Source of the DNA: Streptomyces hydrogenans
Lineage (GTDB): Bacteria > Actinomycetota > Actinomycetes > Streptomycetales > Streptomycetaceae
DNA: 64,000 nucleotides
Reading direction: 5' to 3'
NCBI RefSeq assembly: GCF_014656075.1
Contig: NZ_BNBS01000026.1
Location: 1-64,000, forward strand
Part shown: positions 24,072 to 36,526 of the stretch, piece after piece
How positions within the stretch are numbered: position 1 is the first letter of the stretch
Layout: each line of letters begins with the position of its first letter
Program-made: the position numbers and the translations under genes
Notes under the pieces: generated by a model
The model's input: the letters and a program-made list of their open reading frames with translations, nothing else
The model's database searches: none
What the model was told of the DNA's origin: nothing

Positions 24072-25844
24072 TCAGAACTCGCTGGTGCGGAACGGCTTCG
24101 CCGGGCGGTCGAGGTCGGGCTTGCCCAGGACCTTCGACGACAGGGCGTAGATGCCGTGGTTGGTCAGCGCCCAGGCGATGTTGCGGTCCCACTCCACGTA
24201 GACCCCGTGGGTCTGGTTGCCGTACGCGTAGTCCGCCGTGTCGCGGCCGTACGCCTTGGGGACGAAGTACGCGGCGATCTCGGGCGCGGCCGGGTCGGAG
24301 ACGTCGAAGAACTGGACGCCCGCGTTGTAGAAGCCGTAGCCGAGGAGGCCGGCGTCGTGGCGGCCCGGGTTGGTGTAGTAGCCGGTCCGCTTGGGGCCGA
24401 AGCTGCCGCGGCGCTGGCAGTAGTCGGCGAAGCCGGCCGTCCGCGGCGGGACGGGGCGGGGGAGGGCGCCGACCACGCGGGGGCGGGCCGGGTCGCGGAC
24501 GTCGATCTGGTAGACGTCCTTGTAGGGCTCGTAGCAGTCCTCGGTGAGCGGGTAGCCGGAGTAGTAGATCATCCCGGTCTTCTCGTACTGGGAGACGTCG
24601 ATGTTGTCCCCCTCGGTGCCCGCCACCGACGCCGGCAGGTCCAGGTGGGCGACGGTCCTCAGGTCGGAGGGGTCGGACACGTCCAGGACCGTCAGGCCGT
24701 AGCCGCCCATCGCGGCGAAGGCGTAGCGCCCGCCCTTCTCCACGGGCTTGGGGAGGAAGAGCGGCATCCGGGCGCCCATCCAGCTGGTCCGGTTGCCGCA
24801 GCGCGGGTTCTTCCGGTAGGCGGCGTCCTCGCCGGTGCGCTGGCCGGGCAGGTGCCAGGTGTCGAGGAGCCGGGGGTGGGCCGGGTCGGACATGTCCCAG
24901 GACTGGTAGCCGGCCGAGTGCAGGTTGGTCGGGTACTCGGTGCCGGAGTAGGTGTCGTCCGGTGCCGTGGCGATGAACATGTACCGCCCGCCCGCCCAGT
25001 GGGGCACGTCGATGGAGCCCGAGCCCTGCTGCGCGGTCGCCGGGTCGGAGCGGAGCGGGTCGGCCTGCGTGGAGTCGGTGGAGACCGTCGCGAGCAGCTT
25101 CCAGTCCTTCTTGCGCGGCCCGTCCAGGCGGTAGACCTTGAAGCCCTTGAGCCCCGGCTTCTCCCTCAGCTTCCGCACGCCGTCGGGGTTGTTGTACTTG
25201 TCGAGGGGCGGGTGGTCGGAGAGTTCGGAGATCTGCCGCTTGCTCTCGAAGCTCTGCACCATGACGTAGGCGTCGAGCTTCTCGCTCCACTGGATGGTGG
25301 AGGCGCCCCAGTAGTCGTGCGCCGCCCAGTCGCCGTTGGCGCGGGTCTCGTCGCCGCCGACGTCCTCCCGGCTCAGCTTCTCGACGACCTTCACCTTCTT
25401 GACGTCGGTGATGTCGTAGACGCGGCCCTCCGACCGGTCGTACTGGAAGAGGTAGCGGCGCCCGTCGAAGTCGACGACGTTCTGCCAGGTGTGGAAGTAG
25501 TCCGGGGTGAAGTCGGCTCCCTCGTAAGCCGCTTCGACCTTCATGTTCTTGATGTACGACCTGGTGTCGTACTCCGCCCGGCGGCCTGGGAAGGGGTGCT
25601 CGGACTCCTCGTCGACCGGGGTGAGCGCGGGGTGCCGGAAGGTGCCGTCCAGCTGCATGCCGTACGCGCCGGGGTCGGCCTGTTCCGGCCGTCGGTCGGC
25701 GCAGACGGCGCGGACGTCCGGGTCGCCGGCGGCCGGGGCGGCGGCCCCGGAGGTGGCGCCGGAGACCCCGGGGACGAGCAGCGTGGCCGTCGCGGCGGCG
25801 GCGACGGCGGCGGCGAGCGCCGCGTTTCTGCGGGTGGAGCGCAT
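24072..25844 (-). CDS. secreted LVIVD-repeat beta-propeller protein
   Basis: A 590-residue exported protein: Sec signal peptide (about 1-30), then repeated blades such as YGLTVLDVSDPSDLRTVAHL, SWDMSDPAHPRLLDTW and VQFFDVSDPAAPEIAAYFVP, the LVIVD repeat pattern that builds a propeller. It has several cysteines. Function unknown; probably binds a ligand or protein outside the cell. It lies between the permease and the kynureninase gene, 59 bases after the latter on the same strand. Confidence 0.82.
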   Translation of the reverse strand: MRSTRRNAALAAAVAAAATATLLVPGVSGATSGAAAPAAGDPDVRAVCADRRPEQADPGAYGMQLDGTFRHPALTPVDEESEHPFPGRRAEYDTRSYIKNMKVEAAYEGADFTPDYFHTWQNVVDFDGRRYLFQYDRSEGRVYDITDVKKVKVVEKLSREDVGGDETRANGDWAAHDYWGASTIQWSEKLDAYVMVQSFESKRQISELSDHPPLDKYNNPDGVRKLREKPGLKGFKVYRLDGPRKKDWKLLATVSTDSTQADPLRSDPATAQQGSGSIDVPHWAGGRYMFIATAPDDTYSGTEYPTNLHSAGYQSWDMSDPAHPRLLDTWHLPGQRTGEDAAYRKNPRCGNRTSWMGARMPLFLPKPVEKGGRYAFAAMGGYGLTVLDVSDPSDLRTVAHLDLPASVAGTEGDNIDVSQYEKTGMIYYSGYPLTEDCYEPYKDVYQIDVRDPARPRVVGALPRPVPPRTAGFADYCQRRGSFGPKRTGYYTNPGRHDAGLLGYGFYNAGVQFFDVSDPAAPEIAAYFVPKAYGRDTADYAYGNQTHGVYVEWDRNIAWALTNHGIYALSSKVLGKPDLDRPAKPFRTSEF

Positions 25845-25902
25845 GGGACGGTCCTTTCGGAGACGTACGCGGGGGAGGGAGCGGTGCTGCGGGGGCGAGG
25901 GC

Positions 25903-27131
25903 TCAGGTGACGGTCGGGCGCTCGCGGAACTCGGGGGCCCGATGGGCGCCGGAGACCGCGATGTCCCTCAACTCCTCGACGGCGCGCAGCACATCGGCGT
26001 GCGTGACGTACAGCGCGTTGAAGCCGAAGCGGAGCAGGTCCGGGGCGCGCATGTCGCCGATCACGCCCCGGGCGGTGAGCGCGGCGACCAGGGGGTACGC
26101 CTCCGGGTGCCGCAGCGCGGCCTGGCTGCCCCGGCGCGCGGGGTCGCGCGGGGTCGCGGGGGTGAAGCCGAGGCTGTCGAGGAGGGAGTCGGCGCACTCC
26201 TGGAAGAAGCCGGTCAGCGACAGGCTCTTCCGGCGCACCTCGGCCATGTCCACCCCGTCGAAGGCGGTCAGCGCGGCCTCCAGGGCGAGCAGCGACAGCA
26301 GCGCGGGCGTGCCGATCCTGGCCCGGGCGACGCCCGGCCCGGGGGCGTACGTGCCGGACATCGCGAAGGGCGCGGCATGGCCGTGCCAGCCGGTCAGCGG
26401 CTGGTCGAAGCCGTCCTGGTGGCGGGCGGCGACATAGGCGAAGGCCGGTGCGCCGGGCCCGCCGGACAGGTACTTGTAGCCGCAGCCGACCGCGAAGTCC
26501 GCCCCGATCGCGTCGAGTTCGACCGGCAGCGCGCCCGCCGCGTGGCAGAGGTCCCAGTGCGCCAGGGCGCCGGCGGCGTGCGCGGCGGCCGTGAGCGCGG
26601 CCATGTCGTACAGCTCGCCGGTGCGGTAGTCCACCGGCGCGTAGGCGGCGACGGCCACGTCCGCGCCCTCGGCGGCCAGCACGGCGGCGGCCTCCCGGGC
26701 CGGCACCCGGCGGACGTCGAGGCCGAGGAGGCGTCCCACCGAGTCGGCGATGTACTGGTCGGTGGGGAAGTGGTCGGGGTCGGTCAGCAGCAGCCGGCGC
26801 CCGGGCCGCAGCCGGGCCGCCGCCAGCAGGGTGTTGAACAGCTGGACGCTCGTGGAGTCCCCGGCGACGACCTGCCCCGGGGCGGCGCCGATCAGCCGGC
26901 CGACGGCGTCCCCGGTCCTGGCCGGTGCCTCCCACCAGCCGTTGGCGTTCCAGGAGCGGATCAGGTCGGTGCCCCACTGCCGGTGCACGGCGTCCTCGAC
27001 GACCGCGGGGACGGCGGCGGGCAGCGCCCCCAGCGAGTTGCCGTCCAGGTACACCACCCCCTCCGGGAGCAGGAAGCGGGAGCGGACGTGGGCGAGGGGG
27101 TCGGCCGCGTCCAGCGCGGCGGCGCGCTCGG

Positions 27132-27138
<7 letters not shown>
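25903..27138 (-). CDS. kynU: kynureninase
   Basis: A 411-residue PLP enzyme of fold type I that splits kynurenine or 3-hydroxykynurenine into (3-hydroxy)anthranilate and alanine. Recognised motifs are YLDGNSLGALP at the start, GDSTSVQLFNTL, TDPDHFPTDQY, and GCGYKYLSGGPGAP with the PLP lysine. ATG 27138 overlaps the end of the decarboxylase gene by 7 bases. It is the last gene of the catabolic operon and feeds 3-hydroxyanthranilate to the enzymes encoded upstream. Confidence 0.95.
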
Positions 27139-29923
<2,785 letters not shown>

Positions 29924-29927
<4 letters not shown>

Positions 29928-30805
29928 CGTGTCTCCCCTTCCGGCCCGGCGGGCCCGAAGGCCGCGCGCACCGAGCCGAGTCCGTCGATCCGGGCCTCCA
30001 GCACGTCTCCGGGCGCCGCGGCCGTCAGCGGGCCGAGCGGGCCGGTCAGCACCGTGTCCCCGGCCCGCAGCGGCGTGCCCCGCCGGACGAGCGCGTCGGC
30101 CAGCAGCACGGCCGCGTGCAGCGGATGGCCGAGACGGGCGACGCCCGCGCCGGTGGAGACGGGCTCGCCCCGCCGCTCCAGCACGGCTCCCGCCGTCCGC
30201 AGGTCCAGGTCGCGCAGGAGCACCGGGCGGGTGCCCAGGACGTACGCGCCCCCGGAGGCGTTGTCGGCGAGGGTGTCGACGGCCGTGACGTCCCAGTCGC
30301 GGATCCGGCTGCCGTACACGTCGACGGCCGGCAGCGCGAAGGCGACCGCCCGGATCACGTCGGCCACCGTGTGCCGCTCGTGGCCGAGGTCCCGCTCCAG
30401 GACCAGGGCCACCCCGGCCCCGGCACGCGGCTGGAGCACCGCGCCCCAGGGGAGTTCGGCCCCGTCCGGCACGGCCGTGTCGTCGAGCAGGACGCCGGAG
30501 GCCGGGCCGTCGGCGCCGGGCCGGTGCGGCGCCGGAGGGGAGGCCGGGCCGGTCCTCCAGCCGGTGACCCGGCGGCCGGCGGCGATCCGGCGCCCGGTCA
30601 CGAGGGACTGGACGGCGTGGGCCGCGTCCAGGTCGCCGGGCGGCAGCAGGTCCCGGACCGGCGCGCAGGGGACGCCGGTGCGGTACGCCTCCTCGACGCG
30701 GGCGGCGGCGGCCGCCACCGCGTCGGAGGGGAGCGGCGTCGTCGGGCGGGCCGCGTCCGGGCGGGGCGCGGTCTCCCGGGAGGGGGTGTCGTCCGTCGTC
30801 GTCAC
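29924..30805 (-). CDS. 2-keto-4-pentenoate hydratase homologue with lost metal ligands
   Basis: A 293-residue relative of DmpE/MhpD hydratases. The body matches well ([23 protein letters not shown] and later [14 protein letters not shown]). However, the metal-binding ExE motif reads Q-P-R-A-G-A-G, so both Glu are Gly (129 and 131). The third ligand is Asp162 rather than Glu, and the loop before it ([16 protein letters not shown]) has lost the normal Lys-containing substrate motif. It also has an Ala/Pro-rich extension. It is fully open and coupled to its neighbours, so it may be a non-catalytic partner of the decarboxylase or an altered enzyme. The GTG at 30805 overlaps the dehydrogenase stop. 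Confidence 0.82.
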
Positions 30806-32229
30806 AGCTTCACGCACACGTTCATCGGCTCGGAGAAGAAGTCGAGGGAGTGGTCGCCGCCCTCGCGCCCGATCCCGGACGCCTTCACCCCGCCGAAGGG
30901 GGTGCGGAGGTCGCGCAGGTTCCAGGTGTTGACCCAGGCGATGCCGACGTCGAGGGCGGGGGCGACCCGGTGCGCGCGGCTCACGTCGCCGGTCCACACC
31001 GTGGCGGCGAGGCCGTACGGACCGGCGTTGGCCAGCGCCAGTGCCTCCTCCTCGGTGTCGAAGGGGGCCAGGTGCACGACGGGGCCGAAGATCTCCTCCC
31101 GGACCGCTGGGTGGTCCTCCGGCAGTCCGGTCAGCACCGTGGGCTCCACCCAGAAGCCGCCGTCCCGCGCGTCGCCGAACGACGGCACCCCGCCGCCCGC
31201 CAGGACCTCGCCGTCCGCGGCGGCCCGGTCCAGATGGCCGAGGACCTTGTCGCGGTGGGCGGCGGAGATCATCGGGCCGTATCCGGCCAGGTCCTTCGCC
31301 CCGGCCGCGAGCGCCCCGGCGAACTCCTCGAACACCGGCCGCTCCACGTACACCCGCTCGGTGCACAGGCAGACCTGCCCGCTGTGCGTGAAGGCCGAGC
31401 GGAGGGTCCCCTCCACGGCCCGCTCCAGGTCCGCGTCGGCGAAGACGAGCCCGGCGTTCTTGCCGCCGAGTTCGAAGGAGACCGGGGCCAGCCGGTCCGC
31501 CGCGGCCCGCATGATCGACGAGCCGGTGCGGGACTCGCCGGTGAAGGCGACGGCGTCCACCCCGGGGTGCTCGGTCAGCCACTGTCCGGCCGCGTCCGCC
31601 CCCTGGCCGTGGACCAGCTGGAAGACGTCCGCCGGCAGCTCCGCCCCGGCGATCACCTCCGCGAGCAGGCAGGCGGTGGACGGCGTGAGCTCCGACGGCT
31701 TGGCGACCACGGTGTTGCCCATGGCGAGGGCCGGGGCGACCTTCCAGGTGAGCAGCAGCAGCGGCAGGTTCCACGGCGAGACCACCGCGACCACGCCGAG
31801 CGGCTTGCGCACCGTGTAGTTCAGCGCGCCGCGCCCGTCCGGGGTCCCGGTGTGCCAGGAGCGCTCGCTCCGGCCGGCCAGGAGGTCCGCGTACGAACGG
31901 AAGTTGGCGACGGCCCTCGGGATGTCGACCGTCGCGGCGAGCGCGCGGGGCTTGCCGGTGTCCGCGCACTCGGCGGCGACGAACTCCTCGAAGCGCCCCT
32001 CGATGCCGTCGGCGATCCGGTGCAGCGCCCGCGACCGCTCCGCCGGGCTCCACCCGGCCCAGGGCCCGCGCAGCGCCTCGCGGGCCGCGCCGACCGCCCG
32101 GTCGACCAGTTCCCGCGAGGCCGCGGGCACCTCTCCGACGGTGCGGCCGGTGACCGGGTCGACGAGCGGGAACGGCACGCCGGACGCGTCGAACCCGCCT
32201 CCTACGTAATGCCGCACGGGTGAACTCAC
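30802..32229 (-). CDS. nbaE: 2-aminomuconic/2-hydroxymuconic semialdehyde dehydrogenase
   Basis: A 475-residue NAD-dependent aldehyde dehydrogenase. Motifs seen are SPWNLPLLLLTWK (nucleotide binding), FTGESRTG, FELGGKNA with the general-base Glu, and GQVCLCTERVYV with the catalytic Cys. It oxidises 2-aminomuconate semialdehyde to 2-aminomuconate. It is the first gene of the seven-gene operon; the GTG has a GGAGG site. The divergent LysR gene lies across a 253-base control region. Confidence 0.92.
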   Translation of the reverse strand: MSSPVRHYVGGGFDASGVPFPLVDPVTGRTVGEVPAASRELVDRAVGAAREALRGPWAGWSPAERSRALHRIADGIEGRFEEFVAAECADTGKPRALAATVDIPRAVANFRSYADLLAGRSERSWHTGTPDGRGALNYTVRKPLGVVAVVSPWNLPLLLLTWKVAPALAMGNTVVAKPSELTPSTACLLAEVIAGAELPADVFQLVHGQGADAAGQWLTEHPGVDAVAFTGESRTGSSIMRAAADRLAPVSFELGGKNAGLVFADADLERAVEGTLRSAFTHSGQVCLCTERVYVERPVFEEFAGALAAGAKDLAGYGPMISAAHRDKVLGHLDRAAADGEVLAGGGVPSFGDARDGGFWVEPTVLTGLPEDHPAVREEIFGPVVHLAPFDTEEEALALANAGPYGLAATVWTGDVSRAHRVAPALDVGIAWVNTWNLRDLRTPFGGVKASGIGREGGDHSLDFFSEPMNVCVKL

Positions 32230-32287
32230 CTTGCAGACCTCCGTTGCTGGGCCCGGGACTGTCCGAAACTCGACCCCGGGGCGTGCC

Positions 32288-32354
32288 GGTATAGTGCGCC
32301 CACCCAGCTATGCCGATCCAATGCCGATCGGTGCGAGAGGTATAGCGATCCTGG
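32288..32354. promoter_or_regulatory. LysR-type operator region between the catabolic operon and its regulator
   Basis: The divergent gap 32230-32482 contains an AT-rich island with GGTATAG (32288-32294), its imperfect inverse CTATGCC (32308-32314), a repeat of GGTATAG (32339-32345) and GGTATG nine bases on. The spacing of the first pair (13 bases between arms) suits a LysR-family recognition site plus an adjacent activation site. Confidence 0.5.
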
Positions 32355-32482
32355 TATGCGGGGGAGGTTGGTGCGCGCGGCGCGCCGTCGGTGACCGGCC
32401 CCGGGCATCCCGGGACGACTCCCCGCGGCCCGGGCGACCGGTGACCGGGCCGCCCGGCACTCCTCGGAAGGAGACGGCTCCG

Positions 32483-33451
32483 ATGGACCTTCTGGACGGC
32501 CGGCTGAAGTTCCGGCACCTGACCCTGCTCCTCGCGGTCTTCGAGCACGGGAGCGTGGTGCGGGCGGCCGAGACCCTGCACCTGACGCAGCCCGCCGCGA
32601 CCCGGACGCTGCGGGAGCTGGAGGCCATCGCCGAACTGCCGCTCTTCACCCGAGTGCCGCGCGGGATGCGGCCCACCGTCTACGGCGAGGCCCTCGTCGC
32701 GCACGCCCGCGCGGTCGTCGCCGAGGTGCGGCGCGCCGAGGAGCACCTCACCGGACTGCGGCAGGGGCAGGACGGCACGGTCACCGTGGGCACCCTGCTC
32801 GCCGGGGCCAACGTGCTGCTGCCCCGGGCCGTCGCCCGGCTCAAGAAGGAGCGGCCCCGGCTCACCGTCGTCGTCCGGGAGGGCACCCCGGACGTGCTCC
32901 ACCCGGCGCTGCTCGGCGGCGAACTCGACGTCATCGTCGGCCGGGTGGGCGCCGCGACCGGCGAGGGCGAGAAGGTGCGGCAGCGGATGCTCTACCGCGA
33001 GCCCATCCGGCTCGCCGTCCGCTCCGGGCATCCGCTGCTCGCGGAGCGGACGGTCGCGCTCACCGACGCGCTCGGCTTCCCGTGGATCCTGCCGGTCGAG
33101 CAGACCGCCCTCCGCCACGAGCTGGGCGCGCTCTTCGTCGACCGGGGGCTCTCGCTGCCGGCCGACCGGGTCGAGTGCACGTCCATCCTGACCATGCGGG
33201 CGCTGCTGCTCCAGACCGACATGGTGGCCCTGCTGCCGGAGCTGGTCCTGCGCGACGACGAACACCTGGTGGCGCTGCCCGTCGAACTCCCCTCCGTGGG
33301 ACGCACGGTGGGCGTCACCGAGGCCGCCCACCGCACCCGCACCCCGGCGCTCGCCGCGCTCCTCCACCACCTCGACGAGGAGGCGGCCGTGCTGCGCGAG
33401 AGCCTCGGCGGGGGCCCGCTCAGACCGGGAGGCGGGCCAGCAGCCCCGTGA
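32483..33451 (+). CDS. LysR-type regulator of the kynurenine/hydroxyanthranilate operon
   Basis: A 322-residue LysR regulator of the PcaQ/GbpR-like group: winged helix with GSVVRAAETLHLTQPAATRTLRELE (about 22-46), then an effector domain. The ATG has a GGAAGGAGA site. It is divergent from the catabolic operon, the classical arrangement for a pathway-specific activator whose inducer is a pathway intermediate. Its 3' end overlaps the convergent AidB-like gene by 32 bases. Confidence 0.88.
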   Translation: MDLLDGRLKFRHLTLLLAVFEHGSVVRAAETLHLTQPAATRTLRELEAIAELPLFTRVPRGMRPTVYGEALVAHARAVVAEVRRAEEHLTGLRQGQDGTVTVGTLLAGANVLLPRAVARLKKERPRLTVVVREGTPDVLHPALLGGELDVIVGRVGAATGEGEKVRQRMLYREPIRLAVRSGHPLLAERTVALTDALGFPWILPVEQTALRHELGALFVDRGLSLPADRVECTSILTMRALLLQTDMVALLPELVLRDDEHLVALPVELPSVGRTVGVTEAAHRTRTPALAALLHHLDEEAAVLRESLGGGPLRPGGGPAAP

Positions 33452-35147
33452 AGTCCGTCGCCGGCGGGAGGGTGCCGAAGGCGAGGCCCTGGTCGCCGGA
33501 GAGGCGCGAGGCGCAGAACGCGTCGGCGACCGCCGCCGGGGCGTGCCGGACCAGGAGCGAGCCCTGGAGCACCAGCGCCGCCCGCTCGGCGACCCGGCGG
33601 GCGCGCAGCGGGGCGTCCTCGGTGAGGCGCAGTTCGCCCTGGAGGCCGGTCCAGGCCGCGTCGAGCCGCCGGTCGGCGCCGGACGCCGCCTCGACCTCCG
33701 CGCGGAAGGCCGCCAGGGCCTCCGGCTCGCGGGCCAGGGCGCGCAGCAGGTCGAGGGCGCTGACGTTGCCGGAGCCCTCCCAGATGCTGTTGAGCGGGGC
33801 CTCGCGGTACATCCTGGGCATGCCCGACGCCTCGTCGTAGCCGTTGCCGCCGAGGCATTCCAGGGCCTCGGCGACGGCGGCGGGCTGCCGCTTGCAGACC
33901 CAGTACTTGCCGACGGCGGTGGCCAGGCGGAGGAAGGCCCGCTCGCCCTCGTCGCCGAGCCGGGCGCGGTCCGCGGCGCCGGCCAGCCGCAGGCCGAGGG
34001 TGGTGGCGGCCTCCGACTCCAGGGCCAGGTCGGCGAGGACGTTCCGCATCAGCGGCTGGTCGATCAGCGTGGCGCCGAACACCGAGCGGTGGCGGGCGTG
34101 ATGGGCCGCCTGGGCGAGCGCGCCCCGGATGCCGGCGGCGGAGCCGAGCACGCAGTCCAGGCGGGTCATGGTCACCATGTCGATGATGGTCCGCACGCCC
34201 TTGCCCTCGACGCCGACCAGCCACGCGACCGTGTCGTCGAACTCCGGCTCGCTGCTGGCGTTGGAGCGGTTGCCGAGCTTGTCCTTGAGCCGCTGGATGC
34301 GGAAGGTGTTGCGGCTGCCGTCGGGCAGGACGCGCGGCACCAGGAAGCAGGAGAGGCCGCCGGGCGCCTGCGCGAGGACCAGGAAGACGTCGTTCATCGG
34401 CGCGCTGGTGAACCACTTGTGGCCGCGCAGGCGCCAGGTGCCGTCCGGGAGTTCGGTGGCGGTCGTGGTGTTGGCGCGCACGTCGCTGCCGCCCTGCTTC
34501 TCGGTCATGCCCATCCCGGCGAGCAGCCCGCGCTTGCCCGCCGGGGCGCGCAGCCCGGGGTCGTACGAGCGGCTGGTGAGCAGCGGCACGTACGTCTCGG
34601 CGAGTTCGGGGGAGTGGCGCAGCGCCGGGACGACGGCGTACGTCATGGAGACCGGGCACAGGTGGCCCGGCTCCAGCGTGGTGGCGAGCATGAAACCGCC
34701 CGCGCGCGCCACGTGCGCGCCGGGCCGGTCGTCGGCCCAGGCGGCGCCGGCGAGGCCCTCGCCCACGGAGAGGTCCATCAGCCGGTGGTAGGCCGGGTGG
34801 AACTCGACCTCGTCGATCCGGTTGCCGTACCGGTCGTGGGTGCGCAGCTCGGGCTCGTGGCGGTTGGCCTGGTCCGCCCAGTGCTGGGCCTCCTCGCCCG
34901 CGACGACGCGGCCGAAGCGGTGCAGGTCCTCCAGGTGCCATCCGGCGCCCTCCCGCTCGACGCCTTCGAGCAGCACCGGGTCGGCCGCCGCGTCGTGACC
35001 GGTCAGCGGCGGGGTCTGGTTGGTGACGGCGTGCGTCACGGCGGTGGGACGGCTCCGGGGCGTGGCGCCGGGGCCGGCGTCGGCCTCGCGCGGGGCGGTC
35101 GCGAGAGCGGCGGCGGTGGCGGTGTCGGAGCCGGGGGTCGTGGTCAC
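33420..35147 (-). CDS. AidB-like acyl-CoA dehydrogenase family protein
   Basis: A 575-residue protein larger than ordinary acyl-CoA dehydrogenases and matching the AidB group: GMTEKQGGSDVRANTT in the flavin domain, RIQRLKDKLGNRSNASSE, and SIWEGSGNVSALDLLRAL where the family Glu is retained. AidB proteins bind DNA and FAD and are linked to alkylation damage; others are dehydrogenases. The GTG at 35147 has a GGAGGAG site. It follows the TetR gene on the same strand with a 157-base gap. Confidence 0.88.
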   Translation of the reverse strand: MTTTPGSDTATAAALATAPREADAGPGATPRSRPTAVTHAVTNQTPPLTGHDAAADPVLLEGVEREGAGWHLEDLHRFGRVVAGEEAQHWADQANRHEPELRTHDRYGNRIDEVEFHPAYHRLMDLSVGEGLAGAAWADDRPGAHVARAGGFMLATTLEPGHLCPVSMTYAVVPALRHSPELAETYVPLLTSRSYDPGLRAPAGKRGLLAGMGMTEKQGGSDVRANTTTATELPDGTWRLRGHKWFTSAPMNDVFLVLAQAPGGLSCFLVPRVLPDGSRNTFRIQRLKDKLGNRSNASSEPEFDDTVAWLVGVEGKGVRTIIDMVTMTRLDCVLGSAAGIRGALAQAAHHARHRSVFGATLIDQPLMRNVLADLALESEAATTLGLRLAGAADRARLGDEGERAFLRLATAVGKYWVCKRQPAAVAEALECLGGNGYDEASGMPRMYREAPLNSIWEGSGNVSALDLLRALAREPEALAAFRAEVEAASGADRRLDAAWTGLQGELRLTEDAPLRARRVAERAALVLQGSLLVRHAPAAVADAFCASRLSGDQGLAFGTLPPATDFTGLLARLPV

Positions 35148-35304
35148 GGTGGCTGCTCCTCCGGAAGGCGGGTCGGTACGGGGCACGGTGCGGGTCGCCT
35201 GGCGCCGGTCGCGTGGGCCGGCGGAGGCGGTGGGGCGGTGGGGCGGACGGTCGAGCGGTCGGGTGGACTCGGGCACGGGGCAGGGGTCGCGGGCCCGTCA
35301 CGGC

Positions 35305-35913
35305 TTACGGCGCGGGCGCGCCCGCGCAGCGCAGGGCCATCGCGGTGAGTTCGGCGAGGAGGGCCTCGGTGGTGGTGCCGTCGGGGGTGCCGAGCGGGTC
35401 GACCAGGACCTCGCCGATCGCGCCGGTGAGCGCGGCGGCGGTGATCTCGCCGTTCTGCTCCGGAAGCACCCCGTCCGCGATCCCCTCGCGCACCACGGCG
35501 GCGAAGAGCGCGCGGTAGCGGCGCCGGAAGTCCAGCCGCTCGGCGCCGACGGCGGGCTCGGCCGGGGCGGCGAGCAGGGCGTAGGCGAGCCCGCGGTTCT
35601 CCAGGGCTCGGCGGGCGAAGACGTGGATGCCGCGGCTCAGTCGCTCGACCGGGTCGCCGGGCGCGGTCAGCACCTCGCCGAGCACCTCCACCTCGCGCCC
35701 GGCGGCGCGCCGGAAGACCTCCACGGCGAGCGCCGCCTTGGACGGGAAGTGCTGGTAGACGGAGCCGGCCGCGATCCCGGCGGCGTCGGCGACCGCGGTC
35801 ACGGACGCCTGGGACCAGCCCACCTCGGCGACGACCGAGGTGGCGCAGGCGACCAGATGCTCCCGGGCGACTTCGAGCCGGCGGATCTCGGCTGGGGTCT
35901 TGCGGTAGGCCAT
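35305..35913 (-). CDS. TetR family regulator
   Basis: A 202-residue TetR regulator: HTH in VTAVADAAGIAAGSVYQHFPSKAALAVEVF (about 40-69), then a ligand-binding all-helical domain. It probably represses itself and the AidB-like gene downstream. The gap before it contains AATGATGG in AT-richer sequence but no clear palindrome that I could defend. Confidence 0.9.
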   Translation of the reverse strand: MAYRKTPAEIRRLEVAREHLVACATSVVAEVGWSQASVTAVADAAGIAAGSVYQHFPSKAALAVEVFRRAAGREVEVLGEVLTAPGDPVERLSRGIHVFARRALENRGLAYALLAAPAEPAVGAERLDFRRRYRALFAAVVREGIADGVLPEQNGEITAAALTGAIGEVLVDPLGTPDGTTTEALLAELTAMALRCAGAPAP

Positions 35914-36071
35914 GGAAGAAGTGAACCATCATTCAGAGTTTCCCGCCACGGTCGGCTCCCCCCGGCCCGGGCACGTCAGGAGAACGTGACGCACCTCCGC
36001 GCCCCGCGGGGACGGCGTCGTTCGCGCGGCCGGCACCGAGGAAGCCCTCGCGACGGCGAACGGGCCCGGAG

Positions 36072-36182
36072 TCGCGCACGGCCCGCTACGAGATCCCGCG
36101 CGAGGTCGTGCTCCGCGACGCGCTCCCGCGCCCGCCCTCGGGCAGGGCCACCGAGCACGTCCCGCGGGCGGAACTCACCGCG
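36072..36182 (+). pseudogene. remnant of an AMP-forming acyl-CoA ligase C-terminus
   Basis: About 36 codons read ARYEIPREVVLRDALPRPPSGR..., matching the A10 region of AMP-binding ligases, where the last motif is PRTPSGK with the catalytic Lys. Here Lys is Arg, and nothing upstream in frame belongs to the enzyme. It is a short fossil of a ligase gene. Confidence 0.6.
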
Positions 36183-36253
36183 GGCGCCCGGTTTCGCGTC
36201 GGGCCGGACGGCCGGACGCGGCCGGGTCGGTGCCCCGGCCGAGAACACGGGCG

Positions 36254-36491
36254 GGTACGAAGGGGCCGGGGCGGCCCCGGCAAGGGCACGTCACCGGGAC
36301 GGCTCGACGCCGGCGTCGACCTGGTCGCCGAGCGCGGCAGGGGCGCCCTCACCATGGACGCCGTCGCCGCTTGGGCCGGCGACGGCGAGCCCGCGCACCT
36401 CCCGACGCTGCCGCGTACGCCCTCCCTGGGGGCTACCGCCGGGCGGGCGGCGCGGCTCCCGGGCATCCTCCTGTCGGCCCTGCGCGGCTGA
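36254..36491 (+). pseudogene. frameshifted TetR regulator remnant
   Basis: One frame gives KGPGRPRQGHVTG (36257-36298); after a shift near 36297 another frame continues with GRLDAGVDLVAERGRGALTMDAVAAWAG, a TetR helix-turn-helix start. The expected YRYPSK part is scrambled and no ligand domain follows. It sits beside the ligase fossil, and together they fill the stretch 35914-36526. Confidence 0.6.
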
Positions 36492-36526
36492 GCCCGGCCC
36501 GCGCGCGGCCCGGCCCGACCGGCCGG

